From Glutamicibacter sp. MNS18 (GTDB taxonomy: Bacteria > Actinomycetota > Actinomycetes > Actinomycetales > Micrococcaceae), in NCBI RefSeq assembly GCF_026107515.2, contig NZ_JAPCHW010000004.1:372001-436000 (forward strand): a stretch of DNA of 64,000 bases, given 5' to 3'. Below the pieces are notes generated by a model. The model saw nothing but the letters and a program-made list of their open reading frames with translations. It made no database searches and was not told where the DNA came from. Shown here piece after piece: positions 1-7,744 of this stretch. Each line of letters starts with the position of its first letter. The first letter of the stretch is position 1. The position numbers were made by a program, and so were the translations under genes.

Positions 1-1
1 G

Positions 2-943
2 CAGGTGCTGGATGCCGCCGCGGTCCACGGCCGCAAGGTCGCCTTCATCGGCCGTTCGATGGTGCGCAATATGGGCATCGCCGAGCGCCTGGGCTACCTG
101 CACGTGCCCGCCGGGGTGGTGGTCGACCTCAAGCAGGTCGAGCAGCTTCCGGAAAACAAGATCGTGCTGATGTCCACTGGCTCGCAGGGTGAGCCGATGG
201 CTGCACTGTCCCGCATGGCCAATGGCAGCCACAAGGTGGAGGTCGGTGCCGGGGATACCGTCATCCTGGCCTCCAGCCTGATCCCGGGCAACGAGAATGC
301 GGTCTTCCGCGTGATCAACGGCCTGATGCGCCTGGGCGCCGAGGTGATCCACAAGGGCATGGCCAAGGTTCATGTCTCGGGGCACGCCTCGGCCGGTGAG
401 CTGCTGTACTGCTACAACATCCTGCGCCCGAAGAACGTGCTGCCGGTGCACGGGGAAACCCGCCACCTGATCGCCAATGGCCGGTTGGCCGCCCAGTCCG
501 GGGTGCCCGCGGAAAACGTGATCCTGGCCGAGGACGGTTCGGTCATCGACCTGAAGGACGGGGTGGCCCAGCTGGTGGGCCAGGTCGACTGCGGCTACGT
601 CTACGTCGACGGCTCCAAGGTCGGGACCATCACCGACGAGGACCTCAAGGACCGGGTCACCCTGGGCGAGGAAGGGTTCATCTCGGTGATCACCGTGATC
701 AACCGCCAGAACGGCACCGTGATCACCGGACCGGAGATCAACGCCCGCGGTGTGGCCGAGGACGACTCGGTCTTCGACGAGATCAAGCCGAAGATCGAGG
801 CCGCGATCCTGGAAGCGGTGGCCAACAACCCGTCGCACACCACCCACCAGTTGCAGCAGATCGTGCGCCGCGTGATCGGCTCGTGGGTCTCGCGCAAGCT
901 GCGCCGTCGCCCGATGATCGTGCCGGTGGTGCTCGAAGCCTAG
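2..943 (+). CDS. rnj: Ribonuclease J, C-terminal part (5' end lies before the window)
   Basis: This is the last ~313 residues of RNase J, a metallo-beta-lactamase/beta-CASP ribonuclease that processes and degrades mRNA and rRNA in the cytoplasm. The segment runs from inside the beta-CASP region through HVSGHASAGELL and the PVHGETRH metal-binding motif (residues ~130-153 of the visible part) to the C-terminal domain ending in arginine-rich IVRRVIGSWVSRKLRR. The N-terminal HxHxDH metal site is outside the window. The reading frame is open to the window edge, so the true start is upstream. A strong hairpin follows the stop. Confidence 0.93.
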   Translation, partial: QVLDAAAVHGRKVAFIGRSMVRNMGIAERLGYLHVPAGVVVDLKQVEQLPENKIVLMSTGSQGEPMAALSRMANGSHKVEVGAGDTVILASSLIPGNENAVFRVINGLMRLGAEVIHKGMAKVHVSGHASAGELLYCYNILRPKNVLPVHGETRHLIANGRLAAQSGVPAENVILAEDGSVIDLKDGVAQLVGQVDCGYVYVDGSKVGTITDEDLKDRVTLGEEGFISVITVINRQNGTVITGPEINARGVAEDDSVFDEIKPKIEAAILEAVANNPSHTTHQLQQIVRRVIGSWVSRKLRRRPMIVPVVLEA

Positions 944-963
944 GCTCCGGCTTCCGCAATCAA

Positions 964-1003
964 CGGGCAAGGACCCCGGGACACATCCCGGGGTCCTTGC
1001 CCG
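964..1003 (+). terminator. Terminator hairpin after rnj
   Basis: A perfect 17-bp inverted repeat (CGGGCAAGGACCCCGGG and its complement) closes on a 6-base loop, ACACAT, starting 20 bases after the RNase J stop. There is no long T tract, which is common in high-GC actinobacteria. Confidence 0.8.
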
Positions 1004-1364
1004 TCTCCGGGCAGCGGAGCGGACAACTGGCGGGCGGCTTCAACCCCGGCCTCGGGAGGGCTACCCCGGGCCGGAACCAGGAATTACGGACCGGATAAAG
1101 CTGCTCTGGGCTTTCGGCGTGGCCGACGACGTGGGAACCCGGTGCGCGGGTTCGTGAACCGAAGTGTAGAATTCCCTGTGTACGCCTCAGGATCGCCTCT
1201 CAACGATGCCCCTGAGGCTCTTCTTTTTTGTGTTGCCGGCGTCTTTCCACGGGCAACTGACACCCGGTCAAGCTCCTCCGGGCCCCGAGCACGGCCGCGC
1301 TTGCTGGCAGTTTCCTCGGGATGTATCGATTGCGCCCCCGACGAGGGAAGAATGGTGCCCAACG
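1004..1364. other. Intergenic stretch with a hairpin and an orphan terminator
   Basis: No convincing gene lies here. It holds a 7-bp hairpin at 1135-1153 (GAACCCG/CGGGTTC, 5-base loop), a TAGAAT hexamer at 1167-1172 and a terminator-like hairpin with a T run at 1184-1229. The stretch may encode a short untranslated RNA (see findings). Open frames across it have no start signals or recognisable products. Confidence 0.4.
1184..1229 (+). terminator. Orphan intrinsic terminator
   Basis: The 8-bp stem GCCTCAGG/CCTGAGGC with a 19-base loop is followed by TCTTCTTTTTT. It is ~180 bases beyond the rnj terminator and upstream of the opu promoter, so it would end a transcript not accounted for by any coding gene. 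Confidence 0.55.
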
Positions 1365-1393
1365 TTGCCAGTTGGAGGGATCGCATGTATAGA
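1365..1393 (+). promoter_or_regulatory. Promoter of the osmoprotectant transporter operon
   Basis: The sigma-70-type elements TTGCCA (1365-1370) and TATAGA (1388-1393) are separated by 17 bases, about 45 bases before the first start codon. A GGAG Shine-Dalgarno sequence sits seven bases before that ATG. Confidence 0.65.
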
Positions 1394-1437
1394 CTCGACA
1401 CCATGGAGCGAACCGAGCCCTTCCCCGGAGAACGCAT

Positions 1438-2265
1438 ATGATCGAGTTCCACTCGGTCTCCAAGCACTATCCCGACGGCACCACGGCGGTGTCGGATTTC
1501 AGCCTGCAGATTCCCGCGCATCGCACCACCGTTTTTGTGGGGTCATCCGGCTGCGGGAAAACCACCTTGCTGCGGATGGTCAACCGCATGGTGGACCCGA
1601 GCCGGGGCCGCATCAGCATCGACGGGACGGACATCTCCGGGCAGGACGTGGTGCAGCTTCGCCGCAGCATCGGCTATGTCATGCAGAATGCCGGCCTGCT
1701 GCCGCACTTCACCGTGGAACAGAACATCTCCACGGTTCCCCGGCTCCAGGGCCGCACCCGCCGCGAGGCCCGGACACGTTCACTGGAACTGATGCAGACC
1801 GTGGGGCTGGATACCGCGATGGCCGACCGCTACCCGCACCAGCTCTCCGGAGGACAGCAGCAGCGGGTCGGGGTGGCCCGCGGGTTGGCCTCCGACCCGA
1901 ATATCCTGCTCATGGACGAGCCCTTCGGGGCGGTGGACCCGATCGTGCGGGCCGAATTGCAGCAGGAACTGATCCGCCTGCAGCGCGAACTGGACAAGAC
2001 CATCATCTTCGTCACCCATGACATCGACGAGGCCTTCCTGCTGGGGGACCAGGTGGTGATCCTGGCCGCCGGGGCCCAGAAGCTGCAGGTCGGCAGCCCC
2101 AGCCAGATCATCGAGGCACCGGCCAACGACTTCGTGTCCAGCTTCATCGGCGCCGAACGCGGGGCACGGGCCCTGTCGGTGAAACACACCGAGAATGGTC
2201 CGGTGCTCATCGACGGGCAGGGGCGCACCCAGGGCCGGCTGATCCAGGACGGCAGCGGTCGATGA
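1438..2265 (+). CDS. Osmoprotectant ABC transporter ATPase (OpuCA/ProV type)
   Basis: This is the ATP-hydrolysing subunit of a glycine betaine/choline/carnitine-type importer and acts at the inner face of the membrane. It shows Walker A GSSGCGKTT (35-43), ABC signature LSGGQQQR (~136), Walker B ILLMDEP (~158) and the H-loop FVTHD. At 275 residues it has the ATPase core and a short tail but no C-terminal CBS pair, unlike many OpuCA/ProV proteins. The ATG has GGAG seven bases upstream. Its stop overlaps the next start (ATGA), so it is the first gene of a four-gene operon. The exact substrate is inferred from the family and the operon. Confidence 0.93.
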   Translation: MIEFHSVSKHYPDGTTAVSDFSLQIPAHRTTVFVGSSGCGKTTLLRMVNRMVDPSRGRISIDGTDISGQDVVQLRRSIGYVMQNAGLLPHFTVEQNISTVPRLQGRTRREARTRSLELMQTVGLDTAMADRYPHQLSGGQQQRVGVARGLASDPNILLMDEPFGAVDPIVRAELQQELIRLQRELDKTIIFVTHDIDEAFLLGDQVVILAAGAQKLQVGSPSQIIEAPANDFVSSFIGAERGARALSVKHTENGPVLIDGQGRTQGRLIQDGSGR

Positions 2266-2948
2266 ACTGGATCCTGGAGAACTTGGGACTGATCGCCTCG
2301 TTATCCCTTGAACACCTGAGGCAAAGCTCGATCGCGATCGTGGCCGGATTCCTGCTCTCCATTCCGCTGGGATGGGTCGCCTGGCGCTACCGGCTGCTGC
2401 GCGGGGCGCTGGTGACCGGTACCGGGTTGCTGTACACGATTCCCTCCCTGGCATTGCTGATGATCCTGCCGGTGGTCACCGGGATGAGCGCGATCAGCGA
2501 GGCGAACCTGGTGCTGTCCCTGGCGATCTACGCCATTGCGATCATGGTCCGTGGGGTGGTGGACGGCCTGGATTCGGTGGACCCCGCCACCCGTTCGGCC
2601 GCCACCGCGCTGGGATACGGGGCCGGGCGCCGCTTCATCGCGGTGGATATGCCCCTGGCCGGCCCGGTCATCCTGGCCTCGCTGCGGGTGACCGCGGTCA
2701 GCACGATCTCGCTGGCCACAGTGGGCATCCTGGTGGGCGTCACCAACCTCGGCTACCTGTTCACCAACGGCCTGCAACGCCGGATCATCGCCGAGGTGCT
2801 GGCAGGGATCGTGGCGGTGGCGCTGATCGCGCTGGTTATCGACCTGCTGCTGGTGCTGGCCGGAAGACTGCTGATGCCATGGGGTACCCGGGGAGCCGGG
2901 CAGGATAAACCCGCCACACAGTCCGCGGGCGCGGCGGTGGGCCCATGA
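2262..2948 (+). CDS. Osmoprotectant ABC transporter permease 1 (OpuCB type)
   Basis: This 228-residue membrane subunit has about five or six hydrophobic segments and the permease coupling loop around AATALGYGAGRRFIAVDMPLAGPVI (region ~110-135, the EAA-like loop that contacts the ATPase). Its start overlaps the ATPase stop by four bases, and its own stop overlaps the next permease in the same way, which suggests translational coupling. Together with the second permease it should form the heterodimeric pore of a quaternary-amine (QAT family) importer. Confidence 0.9.
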   Translation: MNWILENLGLIASLSLEHLRQSSIAIVAGFLLSIPLGWVAWRYRLLRGALVTGTGLLYTIPSLALLMILPVVTGMSAISEANLVLSLAIYAIAIMVRGVVDGLDSVDPATRSAATALGYGAGRRFIAVDMPLAGPVILASLRVTAVSTISLATVGILVGVTNLGYLFTNGLQRRIIAEVLAGIVAVALIALVIDLLLVLAGRLLMPWGTRGAGQDKPATQSAGAAVGP

Positions 2949-3709
2949 ACCTGATGGCCGAAGCCCTCGACTGGATGACCGACCCTGCCCAATGGCAGGG
3001 GAACAACTCGCTGCTGCTCCTGCTGGCCCAGCACCTGGCGTACACCGCCATGGCGGTGCTTGTGGCCGCCCTGGTCGCCATCCCCGTGGGGTGGGGCATC
3101 GGGCATACCGGGCGGGGCCGGGAACTGGCCGTGGCCGTGTCCGGGATCGCCCGGGCGGTTCCGTCTTTCGGCCTGCTGATCCTTCTGGTCCTGCTCTTCG
3201 GGGTGTTGCACAAGCCGGAAGCCGCGGTGCTCACCTTCGTGCTGTTGGCCATTCCCTCCATCCTGGCCGGGGCCTACACCGGCTTCGAGGCCATTGACCG
3301 CAAGACGGTGGACGCGGCCCGGGCGGCGGGGATGACCGAATGGCAGATCCTGGCCAAGGTCGAGATCCCGCTGGGGCTGCCATTGCTGGTCGGAGGACTG
3401 CGTTCGGCGATCCTGCAGGTGGTCGCCACCGTCACCATTGCCGCGTACGTCAACCTCGGGGGACTGGGGCTGCCGATCATCACCGGGCTGAACCTGCGCC
3501 GATACGACATGGTGCTGGGCGGGGCCATCATGGTCGCCGTGCTGGCATTGCTGCTGGACATGCTGCTGGCCGGGGCGCAGAAGCTCGCGGTCCCGCGCGG
3601 ACTCGCGCCGAGCCGGCAACGGACCGCTCGACCGGTGGTGCCCACCAATGACGGCCCCACCCCGGACACCGAAATGACCGCACCACCCACAGAGAGGGCA
3701 CGATCATGA
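2945..3709 (+). CDS. Osmoprotectant ABC transporter permease 2 (OpuCD type)
   Basis: This second pore subunit of the importer has 254 residues and several hydrophobic helices. Its EAA-like loop, AARAAGMTEWQILAKVEIPLG (~120-140), is the usual cytoplasmic ATPase-docking site. The tail after the last helix is hydrophilic and proline/threonine-rich. ATGA overlaps join it on both sides to permease 1 and the binding protein. Paired non-identical permeases are typical of OpuB/OpuC-type systems rather than ProU. Confidence 0.9.
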   Translation: MNLMAEALDWMTDPAQWQGNNSLLLLLAQHLAYTAMAVLVAALVAIPVGWGIGHTGRGRELAVAVSGIARAVPSFGLLILLVLLFGVLHKPEAAVLTFVLLAIPSILAGAYTGFEAIDRKTVDAARAAGMTEWQILAKVEIPLGLPLLVGGLRSAILQVVATVTIAAYVNLGGLGLPIITGLNLRRYDMVLGGAIMVAVLALLLDMLLAGAQKLAVPRGLAPSRQRTARPVVPTNDGPTPDTEMTAPPTERARS

Positions 3710-4620
3710 AAACCCCATCCCGCCGAGTACTGCTGGGGCTGGCAACATTGGCCGTCGGCAGCCTGGCCCTGGCCGGTTGTTCCACCGGCGATCCGCTGGC
3801 GGAGGACACCGGTGACACCACGGGCGCATCACAGGCCATCGTCGTCGGATCGCAGGCCTACTACTCCAATGAGATCATCGCCGAGATCTATGCCCAGGCC
3901 CTGGAACGGGCCGGGCTGCAGGTGGAACGCCAATTCAACATCGGCCAACGTGATGCCTACATGCCGCAGCTGGAAAACGGCAGCATCGATGTAATGCCGG
4001 AGTACACGGGCAACCTGCTGCAGTTCTTCGAACCGGAGACCACCGTGCGGGCCGCCGATGAGGTGTACGCGGCGTTGGATGACGCCCTGCCCGAGGGGCT
4101 GACGGTGCTGGAGATGGCCGAGGCCTCCGACCAGGATTCCTACACCGTGACCGCGGACTTCGCCCAGGAACATGGCCTGGTTTCGATCGCCGACCTGGCC
4201 GACGTCGATGAACCGCTCACCCTGGGTGGGCCACCGGAGCTCGCCGAGCGTCCCTACGGCCCCTCCGGGCTGGCCGGGACCTACGGCGTCGAGGTCGACT
4301 TCTCGGCCACGGGGGATACCACCGTGGAGGATCTGGTGGCCGGTACCGTGAACGTGGCCAACGTGTTCACGGCCGACCCGCGCATCCACACCGAGAACCT
4401 GGTGGTGCTTGAAGATCCCGAGTCGCTGTTCCTGGCCTCGAATGTGGTGCCGGTGGTGGGCGAGGCGGTCGCCGGCCAGGTGGCCGACGCCATCAACCGG
4501 GTCAGCGCGCGGCTTTCGGCAGACACCCTGGTGGAACTGAACGTGCAGAGCACCGTGGACCAGCAATCGGCGGCCACCATCGCCGGGCAATGGCTCGATT
4601 CGGTGGGCATCACCGGATAG
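3706..4620 (+). CDS. Osmoprotectant-binding lipoprotein (OpuCC type)
   Basis: This is the extracytoplasmic substrate-binding subunit. The N-terminus has a twin-arginine-like KTPSRR stretch, a hydrophobic core and lipobox LAGC, which would lipidate Cys25. The start of the mature domain (IVVGSQAYYSNEIIAEIYAQ) and the MPEYTG motif are typical of the quaternary-amine-binding family (glycine betaine, choline, carnitine). It has 304 residues. It is the last gene of the operon, and its start overlaps the permease stop by four bases. Substrate choice cannot be read from the sequence alone. Confidence 0.92.
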   Translation: MKTPSRRVLLGLATLAVGSLALAGCSTGDPLAEDTGDTTGASQAIVVGSQAYYSNEIIAEIYAQALERAGLQVERQFNIGQRDAYMPQLENGSIDVMPEYTGNLLQFFEPETTVRAADEVYAALDDALPEGLTVLEMAEASDQDSYTVTADFAQEHGLVSIADLADVDEPLTLGGPPELAERPYGPSGLAGTYGVEVDFSATGDTTVEDLVAGTVNVANVFTADPRIHTENLVVLEDPESLFLASNVVPVVGEAVAGQVADAINRVSARLSADTLVELNVQSTVDQQSAATIAGQWLDSVGITG

Positions 4621-4860
4621 CCGAAGCACGCCATCGAGCCCCGGACGATAACCACAGCAGGGGGAACCGGGCTGAGCTACCCGTCGGCCGGTGGGCTGCC
4701 CAGGGAACGGCGCGGACCCGGCGAACAGGGCACCTACGCAAACACCGCTGAAGAACATGCGCACCGCACTCACTGCCTCGATTGCGGCAATGGGCGCGGT
4801 GCTCGGTGCCGCGTCGACTCCCGACGAATCAATGTCCCAGACCAAACCGGAAGGTGACCC

Positions 4861-5265
4861 ATGGACACCATCAGCACCCGCTCGAACGGTGCTACGCTGC
4901 GCATCGCGTCTCTGGCCAGCTGGCTGCTGGTTGCGGCAGCGCTGGGGGTGATCGGCCTGAACGGACTGCGCCTGGAGGCAGCGGAGTTCATCCAACCTGC
5001 CGCCGCAGTGGACGGCATGCAATTGATGTGGCGGATCCTGGGCGGTGCCGCCTGCGTGTTGCTGGTGCTCTGGCTGCCCTTCGCGCTCAGCTGACGAAGC
5101 CTGCCCGCCGTCGCCACCGGGATTTGCGTGGCCGGGGCGCTTCTGGCGGTCTTCGCCATCCCGTTCTTCCGTGCGACCCAGCTGACCGGGGTGCTCATTG
5201 CCGCGTCCATCATCCTGGCGGTGTGTGCCCTGGCACAGCTGGCGTTCCGCCTGCCCCGTAACTAG
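4861..5265 (+). pseudogene. Small multi-helix membrane protein interrupted by an in-frame TGA
   Basis: The first 77 residues start at an ATG with GGAAGGTG upstream and contain two hydrophobic helices. A TGA (5092-5094) then ends the frame. The same frame continues without further stops for 56 codons, encoding two more helices (VATGICVAGALLAVFAI and VLIAASIILAVCALAQLAF), to a TAG just before the next gene's ribosome-binding site. The intact protein would be about 134 residues with four helices, somewhat like DUF2975-sized proteins, though I do not recognise it firmly. It may be a nonsense mutation or a sequencing error. It leads an apparent ABC-exporter operon. Confidence 0.6.
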
Positions 5266-5277
5266 CCGGAGGACCCA

Positions 5278-6989
5278 GTGCAGATCCCCAGGGAACCGGG
5301 CAACGACGTGACGGAGTCGGTCGTGGCCGACCGGCCGGTTCGTCATTCGGGCAGTTCATCGCTGCTCGTTTCGGTGCGCTATGTGCTGATGCTCGAACTG
5401 GTGAGCCGTGCGCTGCGTAATTCACTGCCGGCACGGCCGGCGTACCTCGTCCCGCTGGCCGCCATTGCAGCGGTCCTCTACCTGGTGTTGGTTCCCGGGG
5501 CATTTCTTGCCACCGGAGCCCTGGCACATCTGCTGGGCCGGGAACTGGGTCTATCGGGAACGCGGGTCGCGGGGCTGTTGGTCGTTGTCTGCACGGTCGT
5601 GGCCCTTGCCTCCGCGCTGGGCAACCTGACTAGGCAATCGGTCATTGAGCTACGCCAACCGGTGCAGCTGCCGCACTATCTGGGATTGGATCTGCATCCC
5701 TGGGCGGCAGCAGCGGCCCACCAGCTGCTACCGCGGGCCCTGCGCACGCTGACCTGGATGTTATTCGGTGTGTTCGCGATCGCGGGGATCGGGCTGATCC
5801 GGCCTGCGACCGCCGAACCGACAGCGTTGGCAAGCCATGGGTGGGCCGCTGCCCTGGGAGTACTGGTCCCGGCCGCATGGGGCACCGTCCTGCAGCTGCT
5901 ACTGGCCTACCGCGAGCGACGGTGGCAGCTGCACCCGGCCTGGTTCGCGGCACTGTTCTCCGCATGCCTCATCAGTCTGGTGGCCGCAGCGACGTATTCC
6001 CTGGCATCGGAGGGCCAACTGGCCATGCCCGGGGAAGCGGCGGTGCTGGGCTGGATCGGCTGGACCGCGGATCTGGGCAGCGCTGCCAGCGGAGTGATCC
6101 TGTCGTTCGCCGTGCTCAGTGTGCTCACCGGGGTGGTCGCCACGGTGCTCGCCCGACGCAGGGCAGGAGGCGGGGGCCCGGTTACCGGATTCCCGGCAGC
6201 GGGAGGATCGCTCGGCGCCCGGACGCCGCGGCTGCACTGGTCCGTGGCGGCATCGGCCTGCACCCGGAACGTCGGCTGCTTCTCCTGCAAGTGCGCCACG
6301 ACACACGTCAAGCGGCGACGGTCTTCCGCCAGATGAGCCTGGTTTTTCCGGTGCTCGGCGCGGGGCTGTGCGGCTTCGGCCTCGGCGCGTGGCTGGCCCG
6401 GACCACCGCAGGGATCGACTGGTTGCAGATAGCCGGTGTCGGCACGCTGGCCACCTTGGCCGCCCTGCTGGCCATGACACTGACCAGCGCTGCGGGACCG
6501 ATCTGGTGGATTCCCCGATTCCACTTGCTGGTAGACAACGGGTACAGCCTGCCGGCACTGGCCTCCGGCTACCTTGGGCAAGTGCTGGCGTTGTGCTCGC
6601 TGCCCCTGGTCTTTCCGGTGCTCGGCTTCGCCCTGATCCGTGGAAGCTGGATGCCGCTGCTCGAAGCGCTGGTTCTGGTCCCCACGGTGGCCGCTGCTGC
6701 TGTGGCCAGCGACCTCTTGGATGGGTACCGTCAACAAAACCCGGACGGCTCGGCCGATGGGGGATTAGGCGGTGCCTTGCTGATGCTCTTGGCCATGGTG
6801 TTGGCCACGACGGTGTGGATCCTGCCGTGGCCGCTGTCACCGGTCCTTGCGCTGATGCTGATGCTGGGCCTGCTGGCCACCAGTTGGCGGCTGATCCAAC
6901 GGCGCACCGGTCCACGGCCTTCGATGCCGCAAGACCGGTCACGGACAGCTTTCGAATTTTCCACCCCGTCTACCAAGAAGCGGACATGA
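5278..6989 (+). pseudogene. ABC-2 type exporter membrane protein, frameshifted
   Basis: A GTG start follows GGAGGA. The first frame encodes about six hydrophobic helices and ends as a non-membrane, Cys/Arg-rich tail at 6336. Membrane-protein coding resumes in the -1 frame (LLLLQVRHDTRQAATVFRQ, then several helices) and runs to a TGA at 6989 that overlaps the start of the downstream ATPase gene (ATGA). The join must fall between about 6165 and 6240, probably at the GGGGG run at 6172-6176. Reconstructed, it would be a ~570-residue two-half permease. It could be a genuine loss of one base, an assembly error or, less likely, programmed frameshifting. Confidence 0.65.
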
Positions 6990-7705
6990 ATCAGAACTCG
7001 ACTTCCCTGCAGGCCGTGGCGCGCCCGGTTCTCAACGTGCGGAATCTCACTGCCGGATACCACCGCGGTGCACCGGTGTTCAAGGACCTGAATCTGTGTA
7101 TTTCCGGGCCTCTGGCGCACTTGCAGGGCCGCAACGGCAGCGGTAAGTCCACGCTCATCGAGGTCATTGCCGGCATCTTGGAACCGTGGATCGGAAGCGT
7201 TGAGCTGCTGGGTGAGCACCCCACAACGCAACGGGCGCGTAGTCTGCGGTGCATCTGTCGCGCCGAACCGGCCTTGGTGCCGGTGTTGCCCGTATACCTG
7301 CAAGTCGAGCTGATCAGCCGGGGACTGGGCATCCCAGCGGATTGGCTACGGGAACGGCTGGACTCTTACGGGTTGGAACCGTGGCTGGATACCCCGGCAG
7401 GAGAACTGTCCACTGGCAACCTCAAGAAGCTCTGGTTCGTACTCGGCACGGCGGAACGACGGCCTCTCATGATCCTGGACGAGCCGTTTAACGGGCTGGA
7501 TACCGGCAGCGTGGAACTGCTGAGCCGTGAAATCCTGCAATGGACCGAGCAGGGAAGCCAGGTGGTGGTCGTGGCCCACGAATTGCCCGGCGCTCTGCAA
7601 CCGGATCAGCTGGTACAGCTCCCGGACGCCGGCACCAGGGCCACGCACGGGGCATCACGATGCTCAGGTACCGGTCGCCGGGCAACCCCGGACCAGACCG
7701 TGTAA
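6986..7705 (+). CDS. ABC transporter ATPase of the damaged exporter locus
   Basis: This 239-residue ATPase has Walker A GRNGSGKST (48-56), Walker B LMILDEP (161-167) and switch His198 (VVVVAHEL). The signature is LSTGN instead of LSGGQ, and the Q-loop glutamine is not obvious (RAEPAL in that region), so it is an atypical ABC-2 family ATPase. The start overlaps the stop of the membrane-protein frame by four bases, implying they were cotranslated. The C-terminal ~35 residues look non-conserved. With a broken partner the transporter is probably not functional unless the upstream lesions are sequence errors. Confidence 0.78.
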   Translation: MNQNSTSLQAVARPVLNVRNLTAGYHRGAPVFKDLNLCISGPLAHLQGRNGSGKSTLIEVIAGILEPWIGSVELLGEHPTTQRARSLRCICRAEPALVPVLPVYLQVELISRGLGIPADWLRERLDSYGLEPWLDTPAGELSTGNLKKLWFVLGTAERRPLMILDEPFNGLDTGSVELLSREILQWTEQGSQVVVVAHELPGALQPDQLVQLPDAGTRATHGASRCSGTGRRATPDQTV

Positions 7706-7732
7706 ATTCAATGGCCAGACTAACCGGGGAGA

Positions 7733-7744
7733 TACCCTAGATAC
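7733..7744 (+). promoter_or_regulatory. -10 element for leaderless ftsK transcript
   Basis: TACCCT is followed by exactly six bases and the ATG. This spacing puts transcription initiation at the start codon. The nearest purine-rich stretch (GGGGAG) is 12 bases away, too far for an efficient Shine-Dalgarno sequence. Confidence 0.5.

Noticed and set aside
4757-4951. Frame encoding MRTALTASIAAMGAVLGAAS, resembling a signal peptide
   Set aside because: It has no good ribosome-binding site, overlaps the start of the small membrane gene in another frame, and loses any secretory character after ~35 residues. A short secreted peptide cannot be excluded.
5092-5094. Selenocysteine insertion at the in-frame TGA
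   Set aside because: No suitable hairpin is seen directly after the TGA, no selenocysteine genes are in the window, and the protein is not a known selenoprotein type.
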